From contig NZ_BCTU01000025.1 of NCBI RefSeq assembly GCF_001590925.1, positions 1-64,000 of the forward strand: a stretch of 64,000 bases of DNA. Reading direction: 5' to 3'. Position numbers and translations under genes: made by a program. Numbering within the stretch: position 1 is the first letter of the stretch; every line of letters begins with the position of its first letter. Shown piece after piece: positions 17,997 to 26,571 of this stretch. This DNA is from Serratia plymuthica NBRC 102599 (GTDB taxonomy: Bacteria; Pseudomonadota; Gammaproteobacteria; Enterobacterales; Enterobacteriaceae). The notes below the pieces were generated by a model, which searched no databases, was not told the DNA's origin, and saw nothing but the letters and a program-made list of their open reading frames with translations.

Positions 17997-18566
17997 TTAG
18001 GGCCTGCAGATAACAAGGGTGTAATGGGCCGGCACGGTGCCGGGCACAGCAAACTTAGAAGCGCCGAACAGCCGGTAACGCAGACAGTCGCCCGGCTCAA
18101 GCTGGAAGGTGCGGTCCTCAAGCGTCAGTTCAAGCCGGCCTTCCAACAGCCAAAGATGGTGCTCGAGCGCATGTACCGAAGGCGCGTCATAGGCAATTTC
18201 AGCCCCGGCTTCAAGCCGGCCTTCGATAAACTCCGCCTTGAACAGCGCGGCGGGCGGCGATACCGAACGGCGGTGAAAGCCGCTGGCGCGGTCGACCCAC
18301 ACCGGTTGCTGCTCACGGCGCAACAGTTCCGGCGGTTCATCCTCGACCTCGCTCAGCAGGCGTGACATGGTCAACCCATACGCCGAGCACAGCTTGTTCA
18401 ACAGCGAAGCGGTCGGGCTGGTTTCCGCGCGTTCCACCCGCGACAACGTCGCCCGGCTGATGCCGGTTTGCTGCGCCAACTCCTCCAGCGACCAACTCTG
18501 CCGCTGACGCAGGTCAGACAGCCGCTGCGCCAAACGGAGATCGGCGCTTTCCATTCCGTTATCCAT
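17997..18566 (-). CDS. XRE-cupin transcriptional regulator
   Basis: A 189-residue regulator with an XRE helix-turn-helix at residues 9-65 (LAQQTGISRATLSRVERAETSPTASLLNKLCSAYGLTMSRLL) and a C-terminal cupin domain (HALEHHLWLLEGRLELTLEDRTFQLEPGDCLRY). I chose the ATG at 18566, which follows AGGAG with seven bases between. It leads an operon with two acetyltransferase genes. A short AT-rich dyad TATAAGAG/CTCAAATA near 18594-18615 could include its promoter, but no clear operator is visible. Autoregulation is inferred from gene order. Confidence 0.82.
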   Translation of the reverse strand: MDNGMESADLRLAQRLSDLRQRQSWSLEELAQQTGISRATLSRVERAETSPTASLLNKLCSAYGLTMSRLLSEVEDEPPELLRREQQPVWVDRASGFHRRSVSPPAALFKAEFIEGRLEAGAEIAYDAPSVHALEHHLWLLEGRLELTLEDRTFQLEPGDCLRYRLFGASKFAVPGTVPAHYTLVICRP

Positions 18567-18635
18567 TCTCGTGCTCCTGATGATAAATCCCATATAAGAG
18601 AAATAATCTCAAATAAGGGATTCGTCAACCGGATT

Positions 18636-18947
18636 TTAAAACAGGCCGCACAGGGCGATAAAAATCAGCATGCTCAGCAGCACCACCGCCAACATATTGC
18701 GCAAGAAAAACGCCAGTATCACCGCAAACAGCGCGCCCCACAGATAAGGATTATCCGGCATCGCACGCAGGGTATCGCCGCTGAAAGCCAGGATCGGCCC
18801 GCAGATCGCCGTCAGCACCGCCGGCACGGAAAAACTGAGCAGGCGCCTGAAGCGTGGCAACAGCCGCACCGGCAGGCCCGGTGCCAGAAAACAGTAACGG
18901 TTGAAAAACACCACCAGGCCCATCAGTACTATCGTCAGCCAAATCAT
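18636..18947 (-). CDS. AzlD-family branched-chain amino-acid export subunit
   Basis: A 103-residue membrane protein with about four helices and the AzlD pattern MIWLTIVLMGLVVFFNRYCFL at the start and FSVPAVLTAICGPIL in the middle. It works with AzlC to export branched-chain amino acids or analogues at the inner membrane. The ATG at 18947 overlaps the azlC stop by four bases (ATGA), so translation is coupled. Confidence 0.85.
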   Translation of the reverse strand: MIWLTIVLMGLVVFFNRYCFLAPGLPVRLLPRFRRLLSFSVPAVLTAICGPILAFSGDTLRAMPDNPYLWGALFAVILAFFLRNMLAVVLLSMLIFIALCGLF

Positions 18948-19654
18948 GGGCGCCCCTTGCTGCACAGCAGGCCGGCGCCCATCGCCGCGACGGTGGTGAT
19001 AATCAACGCGCCCGGCACCTGAAAATAATGCAGCGCCACCGACAGCGGCAACGCGGTCAGTACGCACGCCAGCACCGGCAGGCTGCGGATCATCGGTACC
19101 ACGATGGCGATAAACGTGGCGGCAATGGAGAAATCCAGGCCATAACGGTCCAGATCCTCGGCGCTGCCGGCGGCCAGCACGCCCAACAGCGTGAAAAAAA
19201 TCCAGCTCAGGTAAAAGGTCAGCCCGGCACCCAGCGCGTACCAGCGGTTAAAGCGCGCCGGCGCCTGGTTGCCGGTGAGGGCAAACAGCTCATCGGTCAA
19301 CAGGAACCCCAACAGCAAACGCCAGCGCAAGGGGAGCGGCGCTACGCTTTCCCGCAGCCGCAGGCCATACAAAAAATGTTGGGCGGTGACAAAAAAGGTC
19401 GAGACCAAAATGGCCAGCAACCCCGCTCCGCCTTTGATCATGCCCATCGCCACCAGCTGCGAGGCGCCGGCAAAGACAATGGCCGACATGCCCAGCCCCT
19501 GCGCCGCCGTCAGGCCACTCTGGATGGCCATCGACCCCGCCAGGATACCCCAGGGCAATACCGCCAGACACAGCGGCAGAATCGCCGCCGCCCCTTGCAG
19601 CGCCGGGCGCAGCCGGGACACCGGCGGCTCGGTGAGGATTGATAAGTGCGTCAT
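18944..19654 (-). CDS. AzlC-family branched-chain amino-acid permease
   Basis: A 236-residue multi-helix permease with the AzlC core LPWGILAGSMAIQSGLTAAQGLGMSAIVFAGASQLVAMGMI and FFVTAQHFLYGLRLR. It pairs with the overlapping AzlD gene. GAAGGAGAACAGC precedes the ATG at 19654. An AraC-type regulator gene lies 70 bases upstream on the same strand, a linkage often seen for this pair. Confidence 0.88.
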   Translation of the reverse strand: MTHLSILTEPPVSRLRPALQGAAAILPLCLAVLPWGILAGSMAIQSGLTAAQGLGMSAIVFAGASQLVAMGMIKGGAGLLAILVSTFFVTAQHFLYGLRLRESVAPLPLRWRLLLGFLLTDELFALTGNQAPARFNRWYALGAGLTFYLSWIFFTLLGVLAAGSAEDLDRYGLDFSIAATFIAIVVPMIRSLPVLACVLTALPLSVALHYFQVPGALIITTVAAMGAGLLCSKGRP

Positions 19655-19724
19655 GCTGTTCTCCTTCGTTTGAAGGCACAGCCTAGGGCAAGATGCTTCC
19701 GGGGTATTGCACAGGATTGCGCGG

Positions 19725-20570
19725 CTATTTCAGCGATTTAACATAGTCGCCGGGCGTGATGCCCATCGATTTGCGGAAATGGCGGTGGAAATGGCTTTGA
19801 TCGTGAAAACCGCTGCTCAGCGCACTGTCCAGCACGCCATGGCCGGCCTTCAGCATTTGGCGCGCCTTGCGCAGCCGGGCCTGGATTTGGTAAGCATGCG
19901 GCGGCAAACCGGTGGCCAATTGAAACTGACGCAGCAGATAGTAAGGGCTGAGCGCCACCCGTTCCGCCAGCTCCAGCAACGAAATGTCCGCCTCGGGGAA
20001 ATCATCCAGAAAAGCCTTTACCTGCGTGACCTGGCGCTGCGCCTTACTCTGCGGCGCGGGTTCGATGCGGCTTTTACCGTGCCGCAGCATCAGCCAGGTG
20101 AGCGCAGAAAACACCATGGTTTCTTTCAGCAGACGGTTTTCATCGCTGCGCAGCAGGCTGAACGCCAGCCGCAGTTGGCCGGCAAGGCCGACATCGTGAA
20201 TCACCGGACGGGGGAAATAAGGCGTTGCCCCGGCGCCGGTTTTCAAATCTCGCGAGAGAAACGCCAGTAGTTCCGGGGTGGGATACATCGCCTGATAAGA
20301 CCAGCCGTCTTCGCTGGCGGCGCTGCCGGTATGGATATCGTCGGCGTTGACCAGAATGATGCTGCCCAGCGGCGCCACGTGCTCGCCGCCGGTCCGGTAA
20401 AAACGCTGGGCGCCGTCGTCGATCACTCCTACGCAGAAGCCTTCGTGGCTGTGGCGCGAGAAAGTCTGTCGGCGATAGGTAGCCTGCAGCACCCCCAACC
20501 CGCCGAGTTCGTCGACGTGCATGAAGCTCGCCTGCTCCCGACGAGCGTTACGCCCTGCGCTTTCCACCAT
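19725..20570 (-). CDS. AraC-family regulator with N-terminal cupin domain
   Basis: A 281-residue regulator: an AraC-type ligand-binding cupin (residues about 20-160, with ATYRRQTFSRHSHEGFCVGVIDDG) and a double helix-turn-helix at the C terminus (ISLLELAERVALSPYYLLRQFQLATGLPPHAYQIQARLRKA and SGFHDQSHFHRHFRKSMGITPGDYVKSL). GGAGG lies eight bases upstream of the ATG. It is placed directly upstream of azlC-azlD in the same direction and is the likely regulator of that exporter. Confidence 0.87.
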   Translation of the reverse strand: MVESAGRNARREQASFMHVDELGGLGVLQATYRRQTFSRHSHEGFCVGVIDDGAQRFYRTGGEHVAPLGSIILVNADDIHTGSAASEDGWSYQAMYPTPELLAFLSRDLKTGAGATPYFPRPVIHDVGLAGQLRLAFSLLRSDENRLLKETMVFSALTWLMLRHGKSRIEPAPQSKAQRQVTQVKAFLDDFPEADISLLELAERVALSPYYLLRQFQLATGLPPHAYQIQARLRKARQMLKAGHGVLDSALSSGFHDQSHFHRHFRKSMGITPGDYVKSLK

Positions 20571-20603
20571 AATATCCGCCTCCGCTGAATGAAGTTTATT
20601 CTA

Positions 20604-22055
20604 TCATTCAGTGGACGGATGGTTTTGTACAAAATTGCCCGTCTCGTCGGCCGGCGGCGCGATTGCCGCACAGCGCCAGGCGCTGAACATCGCCAGCAAT
20701 GGCGCCAGGGCAAACAACAGGAACAGCCAGCGTGCGGCATTGGCCGCCCCCACTGCCCCGCCCGGCTCATTAAGCCCGGCCAGATTCGCGATCATCCCGG
20801 CCAGCGCCGCGCCAAAGGCGGTGGCAAACAGTTGCACCGTGGTGATGGATGCGCCGGCGATATCCTTATCCGCTTCAGGGGCGACCTGCAGGATACGCGT
20901 CAACAGATGCGGCCAGCCGAAACCGATGCCGAATCCCACCAGCGTCAGCGCGATAACGATCGGCGTCAGCGCCAGCCAGTGGCCGCCGGAAGGGGTCGGC
21001 ATCAAAATACCCAGCGCCAACAGCCCCACCAGCACGAACAGCGGCCCGCTGATGATCGCCCGGCGGATGCCCGCACTGCGCCAGCCGGAACTGAGGATCT
21101 CCGACAGCGTCCACCCCGCCGCCATGGTGGCCGCAATGTAGCCGGAGATCAGCGGCGATTGACCATGCAGGGTTTGCAGGAAGTAAGGCACGAAGATTTC
21201 GCTGGTCATGCCTACCACCAGCAGGGAGACGGTGATATACAGCGAGGCCAGTTGGGAGCCGCGACGCAGAGCGCCATGCGGCAACAGCCGTGCGCGAGAG
21301 TGCGCTTCGCGCTGTATCAGCCAGGCCATCAACAGCAGCGCCAGAGCAATGCCGCCCAGATTGATCCACGCGCTGTCCGCCAGGCTACCGGCAGATACCA
21401 CCAGCACCGCCGTCGCCAACAGCAGCAACTGAGCCACCGGCAACGGCGCCGCCTGTTGCTGCGGTTTACCCTTGGGCAGGATCAGGAAAGTGAAACCGGC
21501 GTACAGCACCATGATCGGCAACAGGATGCCGAATGCCCAGCGCCAGGCGTTCAGTTCGGCAAAAATCCCGCCCACCGCCGGCCCCACCAGCGTCGCAATG
21601 CCCCACATCGCCGACACCAATGCCATCGCGCGCGGCCACAGCTTTTGCTCGAATACCAGATTGATCATGGCGTAGGACAGCGCAAAGATCAGACCGCCGC
21701 CAAACCCCTGCACCGTTCGGCCGATCAGCATCACCGGCATCGACGGCGCCAGCGCGCACAGCATGGCTCCGGCGATAAAGAACAGCGACGCCACCAGATA
21801 GGCGCTGCGTGCGCCATAGCCGCTGAGCAACCGCGCAGATAACGCAGAACCGAGAATGGACGCCACCACAAACAGCGTGGTGTTCCAGGCATAGAGATTC
21901 AGGCCGCCGATATCCTGCACCACCGAGGGCAAAATGGTGGTGGCGACCAGAATATTGATGGCGTGCAGCGCTACGCCGAGTGAGAGCGCAATCGCGCTGG
22001 CGCCATTTTTACCGGAGAAAAGATCGCTCCAGCGACTATCATCGTTAGTTATCAC
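20604..22055 (-). CDS. MFS transporter, DHA2-like
   Basis: A 483-residue multi-helix transporter. The start is a GTG at 22055 with AGGA eight bases upstream (protein VITNDDSRWSDLF); the frame runs further upstream but only into low-complexity sequence overlapping the divergent gene's control region. Motif A is degenerate (ARLLSGYGARSAYLVA), while RTVQGFGGGLIFALSYAMI and GIATLVGPAVGGIFAELNAWRWAF are well kept. It is divergent from a SufR-like regulator gene across 104 bases. An exporter role is likely; the substrate is unknown. Confidence 0.82.
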   Translation of the reverse strand: MITNDDSRWSDLFSGKNGASAIALSLGVALHAINILVATTILPSVVQDIGGLNLYAWNTTLFVVASILGSALSARLLSGYGARSAYLVASLFFIAGAMLCALAPSMPVMLIGRTVQGFGGGLIFALSYAMINLVFEQKLWPRAMALVSAMWGIATLVGPAVGGIFAELNAWRWAFGILLPIMVLYAGFTFLILPKGKPQQQAAPLPVAQLLLLATAVLVVSAGSLADSAWINLGGIALALLLMAWLIQREAHSRARLLPHGALRRGSQLASLYITVSLLVVGMTSEIFVPYFLQTLHGQSPLISGYIAATMAAGWTLSEILSSGWRSAGIRRAIISGPLFVLVGLLALGILMPTPSGGHWLALTPIVIALTLVGFGIGFGWPHLLTRILQVAPEADKDIAGASITTVQLFATAFGAALAGMIANLAGLNEPGGAVGAANAARWLFLLFALAPLLAMFSAWRCAAIAPPADETGNFVQNHPSTE

Positions 22056-22159
22056 GGTTGTCGTCCTGTTTTCAGAGTAATGGCATTGAGTTGCGGATGA
22101 TATTGCGTTAAATTTAACAAGCATTAACTTGGAATAATGGTAGGGCGAGGCGGAGAAAT

Positions 22160-22813
22160 ATGTCAAGAATAAACTTGGAAAATAGCGGTAACACCGCACA
22201 GTCGGTCAGTGACCGTTTGCTGACGCTATTGAAAACCCGCGGCCCACAACAGGCGTCTGATGCAGGGAAAGTCCTTGGCACCACCGGTGAAGCCGCACGC
22301 CAGCAGTTCGTCAAACTGGCGAAAGAGGGCTTGGTTGAAGCGGTGGCGGAAACGCGCGGCGTCGGCCGCCCGGTGCAGCTGTGGCACCTGACCGTCGCCG
22401 GCAATGCGCGTTTTCCGGATACCCATTCCGAATTGACGGTGCAACTGCTGCGCACCGTGCGCGATAAACTGGGCGAACAGGCGATTGACTTGCTGATCGA
22501 CACCCGTGAACAGGAAACGCGCATTAACTACAAACAGGCGATGATCGGCGCGACCGATTTGCAAGAGCGCGTCGCGCGCCTGACGGCCATCCGTACCCGC
22601 GAAGGCTACATGGCCGAATGGCGCACCCAGGAAGACGGCACATTTCTGTTGGTGGAAAATCACTGCCCGATCTGCGCCGCCGCCACCGTCTGCCAGGGGT
22701 TCTGCCGCGCTGAACTGAGCATTTTCACCGAGGTGTTGCAGGCGCAGGTTGAGCGATCCGAGCATATCCTGGCCGGCGCGCGCCGTTGCGCTTATCGCAT
22801 CTCGCTGCTGTAA
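22160..22813 (+). CDS. SufR-like (COG2345) regulator with a four-cysteine cluster
   Basis: A 217-residue regulator with an N-terminal winged helix (residues 15-75, TTGEAARQQFVKLAKEGLVEAVAETRGVGRPVQLWHLT) and a C-terminal cysteine set: Cys169, Cys172, Cys178 and Cys182 in ENHCPICAAATVCQGFC. In the related cyanobacterial SufR such cysteines hold an Fe-S cluster that senses iron or redox state. It is divergent from an MFS gene, which is the likely target, and followed after 34 bases by a DUF2878 gene. Cluster binding here is inferred from the motif. Confidence 0.8.
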   Translation: MSRINLENSGNTAQSVSDRLLTLLKTRGPQQASDAGKVLGTTGEAARQQFVKLAKEGLVEAVAETRGVGRPVQLWHLTVAGNARFPDTHSELTVQLLRTVRDKLGEQAIDLLIDTREQETRINYKQAMIGATDLQERVARLTAIRTREGYMAEWRTQEDGTFLLVENHCPICAAATVCQGFCRAELSIFTEVLQAQVERSEHILAGARRCAYRISLL

Positions 22814-22847
22814 GCAGGCCCTCCCCCATGTACTGGGCAAACCTGCA

Positions 22848-23339
22848 ATGAAACCGCACGCCGGATTCTGGCTGGCGACGCTGGGGATCAACGCCGCTTG
22901 GCTGCTGGCGGTCCTGGGCCGCGATAGGGTCAATGCCGTACTGCTGGCCGGCGCGGTGCTGGCGCTCATCTTTACCCCGGCGCACCGGCGGCGATGGGCG
23001 CTGTTGACCGCCCTGACAGGTATCCTGATGGACAGCCTGTGGAACTACGCCGGCGTGCTGCATTTCAGCGGCCACAGCCTGTTGCCGTTATGGATGGTTG
23101 CCCTGTGGCTGGCCTTTGGCTGCTGGTGGTTTTGGTTGCTGGATCTGATCAAAGCCGCCCCTTTGCCGCTGGCGGTCCTGGGTTCCATCGCCGGGCCGCT
23201 GGCAGGCATTATCGGCTGGAAGTTGGGTGCAATACAGCCGGGTACCGCGCCGGAAATCATGCTGTTGCTGCTTTCTGTCGGTTGGTCCGTCTTTCTGCCC
23301 GCCGTAAGTTGGCCGCGTCTGAACAAGCCGGCCCCGTAA
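22848..23339 (+). CDS. DUF2878 membrane protein
   Basis: A 163-residue protein of unknown function with five to six hydrophobic segments and the DUF2878 pattern FWLATLGINAAWLLAVLG, GILMDSLWNYAGVLHF and SIAGPLAGIIGWKLGA. The ATG at 22848 has only a weak ribosome site and lies 34 bases after the SufR-like gene, suggesting coupled expression. The family is found near envelope and lipid genes in other proteobacteria, but nothing in this window confirms a role. Confidence 0.75.
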   Translation: MKPHAGFWLATLGINAAWLLAVLGRDRVNAVLLAGAVLALIFTPAHRRRWALLTALTGILMDSLWNYAGVLHFSGHSLLPLWMVALWLAFGCWWFWLLDLIKAAPLPLAVLGSIAGPLAGIIGWKLGAIQPGTAPEIMLLLLSVGWSVFLPAVSWPRLNKPAP

Positions 23340-23487
23340 CCGCGCGGGTTGCCTGCCATTCGGTGGAATATCGCTTTTTCACTGGCCCTTTTTCCATTAA
23401 AAAACTGCTGAAAAGCGTTGCTTATCCTCCACCCGATCGGGTTTACTGAGTCCTCTAATAATAACCTTCCCTGCAGAATAAAAACCC

Positions 23488-24399
23488 ATGCTTAGCCAAA
23501 ATAGCCGTAACGTCCTGCCGTTAATCGGGGCGCTGTTCACGTTATATATTGTTTGGGGGTCGACCTATTTCGTGATTCGTCTGGGCGTAGAGAGCTGGCC
23601 GCCGTTGATGATGGCCGGTATCCGCTTTCTGGTCGCCGGGATCGTGCTGTTCAGTTTTCTGGCGCTGCGCGGCCATGCCCTGCCAACGCCAAAGCAGTGG
23701 CTGGCCGCCGGCACCATCGGCATTTTGCTGTTGGCGGTGGGCAACGGCCTGGTAACCGTGGCGGAGCATCAGAACGTGCCTTCCGGCATTGCCGCGGTGA
23801 TGGTGGCGACGGTACCGCTGTTTACCCTGTGTTTCAGCCTGCTGTGGGGCATGCGCAATACCAAACTGGAATGGGCGGGCATTGCGCTGGGCCTGGTGGG
23901 GATCGTGCTGCTGAATACCGGCAATAACCTGGTCGGCAACCCGACCGGCGCGCTGCTCATCCTGCTGGCCTCCGCCAGTTGGGCGTTTGGATCGGTGCTG
24001 GGGTCACGCATCTCACTCCCCGCCGGGCCGATGGCCGGCGCGGCGGAAATGCTGGTCGCCGGCGTGGTGTTGCTGGCGGTCAGCCAATTGAGCGGCGAAC
24101 GCCTCACGCAGATGCCCAGCGCCAAAGGCTTCTTCGCGCTGGGTTACCTGATCGTCTTCGGTTCCATGCTGGCGATCAGCGCCTACATGTTTTTGCTGAA
24201 AAACGTGCGCCCGGCGGTGGCGACCAGCTATGCCTACGTTAACCCGGTGGTAGCCGTGTTGCTCGGCATCGGTTTCGCCGGCGAGACGCTGGCACCGCGT
24301 GAATGGGCCGCGCTGGTGATTATCGTCGCTGCGGTGGTGCTGGTGACGCTGGGCAAATACCTGTTCACCCGCCCGGCAAGCCGTATAAACAGAAAATAG
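23488..24399 (+). CDS. yedA: YedA-type EamA transporter
   Basis: A 303-residue ten-helix inner-membrane transporter of the DMT superfamily. Long conserved stretches match E. coli YedA: LYIVWGSTYFVIRLGVESW, AEHQNVPSGIAAVMVATV, SWAFGSVLGSRISLP and ATSYAYVNPVVAVLLG. The function of YedA is not firmly known; export of metabolites is assumed from the family. Two hairpins follow the stop codon (24408-24427 and 24429-24452). Confidence 0.85.
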   Translation: MLSQNSRNVLPLIGALFTLYIVWGSTYFVIRLGVESWPPLMMAGIRFLVAGIVLFSFLALRGHALPTPKQWLAAGTIGILLLAVGNGLVTVAEHQNVPSGIAAVMVATVPLFTLCFSLLWGMRNTKLEWAGIALGLVGIVLLNTGNNLVGNPTGALLILLASASWAFGSVLGSRISLPAGPMAGAAEMLVAGVVLLAVSQLSGERLTQMPSAKGFFALGYLIVFGSMLAISAYMFLLKNVRPAVATSYAYVNPVVAVLLGIGFAGETLAPREWAALVIIVAAVVLVTLGKYLFTRPASRINRK

Positions 24400-24407
24400 C
24401 CTGACTC

Positions 24408-24452
24408 GGGGCGAAGATATTCGCCCCTATGCCGCAGTCAACAATGCGGCAT
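24408..24452. terminator. Paired hairpins after yedA
   Basis: An 8-bp stem (24408-24415 with 24420-24427, loop of four) is followed by a 7-bp stem (24429-24435 with 24446-24452). Neither has a good T run, so Rho-independent termination is uncertain. They may instead protect the 3' end of the yedA message. Confidence 0.4.
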
Positions 24453-24482
24453 CTGGTAAGCCCACGGGTATAAAAATGCGTC

Positions 24483-24510
24483 TTGTTTCACCCGACAAAG
24501 GGTCTATAAT
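24483..24510 (+). promoter_or_regulatory. Sigma-70 promoter for the small membrane-protein gene
   Basis: A perfect -10 hexamer TATAAT (24505-24510) lies 16 bases after TTGTTT (24483-24488). The start codon of the small gene is 36 bases downstream of the -10 element. Confidence 0.6.
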
Positions 24511-24545
24511 TCCCGCTGTTCCAAACAACCTGCGAAATTATTCCT

Positions 24546-24722
24546 ATGCTGAAAAAAGCCTTTATCATCGTTATCGCTCTGGCCGCCTTTGGTTCGTTGG
24601 GTGGCGTATTCCTGGCCGGGCTGAATATGTACACCCGTTCCACCACGCCGCTCGAAGAGAGCACCACCACCAGCGATGCCACCGTCAGCACGGCTCCGGC
24701 GGACAGCATTCAGGCCAAGTGA
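24546..24722 (+). CDS. Small single-pass membrane protein, 58 residues, unknown function
   Basis: A short open frame starting MLKKAFIIVIALAAFGSLG. A basic start is followed by one hydrophobic segment (residues 5-25) and then a Thr/Ser-rich tail with acidic residues. This is the form of a small membrane-anchored protein or a signal-bearing peptide. A consensus promoter lies just upstream. The ribosome site is weak. Its last 13 bases overlap the end of the convergent LysR gene. I do not recognise a family; the promoter and the sound membrane-protein composition are the support. Confidence 0.6.
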   Translation: MLKKAFIIVIALAAFGSLGGVFLAGLNMYTRSTTPLEESTTTSDATVSTAPADSIQAK

Positions 24723-25621
24723 TGTTCCATCCAGCCCTGGCAACGTTGCTGTAAAAAGCGTTGCAACAGCCTGACGCGCTCCGACACCTGCGAACGGTGC
24801 GGACACACCAGGCTGATGGGCACCGCGTCGCTTTGCCATTCCGGCAATAGCTGCACCAAACGCCCCGCGTGAATATCCGCCACCACATCGATAGCCGATT
24901 TACGGACAATACCGTGCCCGGCCAGCGCCCAACGCCGCGCCACCTCGCCGTCGTCGGTAAAATAATGGCCGTTCAACGGCACTTCAATGCACTCATCCCC
25001 ACGCCACAAGCGCCATTCGGCCTGCCTGCGCCCGCTGGGCTGATAAATCAGAATGCCGTGTTGCGCCAGTTCTGCCGGCGTCTGCGGCGCGCCATACCGT
25101 TGCAGGTAAGCCGGGCTGGCGCAGATTAAGCGCCGGTGCTGCGGCAAAATGGGCAGCGCCACCAGCGAAGAATCCGCCAGTTGGCCAAAGCGCAGCGCAA
25201 TGTCTACCGGCTCGCGAAACAGATCGGCCTGGCGGTCGTTAATCAGCAATTGCAGCTGAATATGCGGGTGCTGTAGCTTGAATTCGTCCAGCCACCCCAA
25301 CAACAGGTTGCGGCCAAAATCCGACGGCGCAGAAATTTGCAGCACGCCGGAAAGCCCCTGGTGTTTCTCGCGTATCGCCTGCTCCCCTTCCGCCAACGCG
25401 CCTAACGCCAGCCGGGCGCTATCAAGATAACGCCGCCCTTCCTCCGTCAACCGCAGGCTGCGGGTGGAGCGCACCAACAGCCGTACCCCCAGCCGCTGCT
25501 CCAGCCTTTTAACCGCAATGCTGGCCGCCGCCGGGGTGATATCCAGCGCGCGTGCCGCCTCTGAAAAACTGCCGCCGTCAACCGTACGAACGAACACGTC
25601 GAGATCGATAAAGGATGTCAT
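24710..25621 (-). CDS. LysR-family transcriptional regulator
   Basis: A 303-residue LysR protein: helix-turn-helix at residues 4-64 (VDGGSFSEAARALDITPAAASIAVKRLEQRLGVRLLVRSTRSLRLTEEG), then an effector domain (LQISAPSDFGRNLLLGWLDEF). It is divergent from an SDR gene across 128 bases, the typical layout for a LysR gene and its target. An ATTATT-N3-AATAAT dyad near 25642-25656 in the gap could be a control site. The effector is unknown. Confidence 0.87.
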   Translation of the reverse strand: MTSFIDLDVFVRTVDGGSFSEAARALDITPAAASIAVKRLEQRLGVRLLVRSTRSLRLTEEGRRYLDSARLALGALAEGEQAIREKHQGLSGVLQISAPSDFGRNLLLGWLDEFKLQHPHIQLQLLINDRQADLFREPVDIALRFGQLADSSLVALPILPQHRRLICASPAYLQRYGAPQTPAELAQHGILIYQPSGRRQAEWRLWRGDECIEVPLNGHYFTDDGEVARRWALAGHGIVRKSAIDVVADIHAGRLVQLLPEWQSDAVPISLVCPHRSQVSERVRLLQRFLQQRCQGWMEHHLA

Positions 25622-25749
25622 GGAGATCCTGGCGTTACGCCTATTATTAAAAATAATTTATAAGTGTTTGCCATTTAGGCTGATTGTTCGCGGATTTTCA
25701 ATGCCTGATGATAGATAACATCGACATTCATGGCAATCGAGGCACTATC

Positions 25750-26478
25750 ATGACCCTCTCTTCTTCCCTGAACCGGCAAAAGCTGGTGATCCTTGGCGGT
25801 AACAGCGGTATCGGCGCGGCGGTGGCTTACGCCGCCGTGGCAAACGGCGCCAGCGTAGTGCTGGCCTCACGCCGCACCGGGTGCATGCAACAGTACCAGC
25901 CCGCCGACGGCGGCAACCTGCGGGTAATGCAGGCGGACGTCACCGACGAAAGTTCGTTGCGTGCGCTGTTCGCCGAGGTCGGCGAGTTCGATCATCTGGT
26001 GTTCACCGCCGGGCCGGTCGTCCAGGCCAAACTGCTGGCGGATACGGATTTTGACGAGGCGCAGGCCAATTTTGACGTCAAACTGTGGGGTGCATTACGC
26101 GCCATTCAGGCTGCACTGCCCACCTTGTCACCGCAAGGCTCTATCACCCTGACCTCCGGCCAGCTCTCGCGCAAATACCTCAGCGGGCAGTTGATTAAAA
26201 CCGGCATCAATGCGGCGCTGGAAGCGATGGGCAAACAGTTGGCGAAAGAGCTGGCGCCGCGACGAGTCAACGTGGTCAGCCCCGGCGTTACCGTCACCGA
26301 GGCTTACGACGCCCTCGGTGCCGAACAACGTCAGGCGATGTTCGCCAAAATCGGCGCCGGGCTGCCGGTCGGGCGCGTCGGCCAGGCGGCGGACGTGGCG
26401 GCAGGGTATCTGCTGGCAATGGAAAACGGCTTTATCACCGGCAGCGTGATTGATATCGACGGCGGTGGCCTGCTGTAA
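25750..26478 (+). CDS. SDR-family oxidoreductase-like protein with altered catalytic residues
   Basis: A 242-residue Rossmann-fold protein. The nucleotide loop is GGNSGIG (residues 16-22), the second loop has DVTD, and the C-terminal half reads AKELAPRRVNVVSPGVTVTEAYDAL and ends IDGGGLL, as in classical SDRs. The active-site YxxxK, expected just before AALEAM, is replaced by Lys150 and Asn154 (KTGIN). Ser136 may remain. Thus NAD(P) binding is likely but ordinary SDR catalysis is doubtful. The ATG at 25750 follows GAGG with seven bases between. A divergent LysR gene is its likely regulator. Confidence 0.8.
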   Translation: MTLSSSLNRQKLVILGGNSGIGAAVAYAAVANGASVVLASRRTGCMQQYQPADGGNLRVMQADVTDESSLRALFAEVGEFDHLVFTAGPVVQAKLLADTDFDEAQANFDVKLWGALRAIQAALPTLSPQGSITLTSGQLSRKYLSGQLIKTGINAALEAMGKQLAKELAPRRVNVVSPGVTVTEAYDALGAEQRQAMFAKIGAGLPVGRVGQAADVAAGYLLAMENGFITGSVIDIDGGGLL

Positions 26479-26506
26479 ATTCGGCAAGCGCCGCCTGGGG
26501 GAAAGC

Positions 26507-26571
26507 TTACAACGCCGTCACCCCCAGCGCGGCGGCCTGTTGTTCCAGTACGGTGATTTTTTGGTACGCCG
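26507..26571 (+). repeat. 65-bp direct repeat, left copy
   Basis: This segment matches 28406-28470 at 64 of 65 positions (A at 26550, G at 28449). The right copy is the last 22 codons of the PhnD-like gene on the minus strand, so the left copy is an isolated gene end. The two copies bound the AT-rich island. Confidence 0.92.

Noticed and set aside
20589-21842. A 417-codon open frame on the plus strand opposite the MFS gene
   Set aside because: The predicted product is dominated by Gln, His and Arg with no hydrophobic segments, and the minus-strand MFS gene is well supported.
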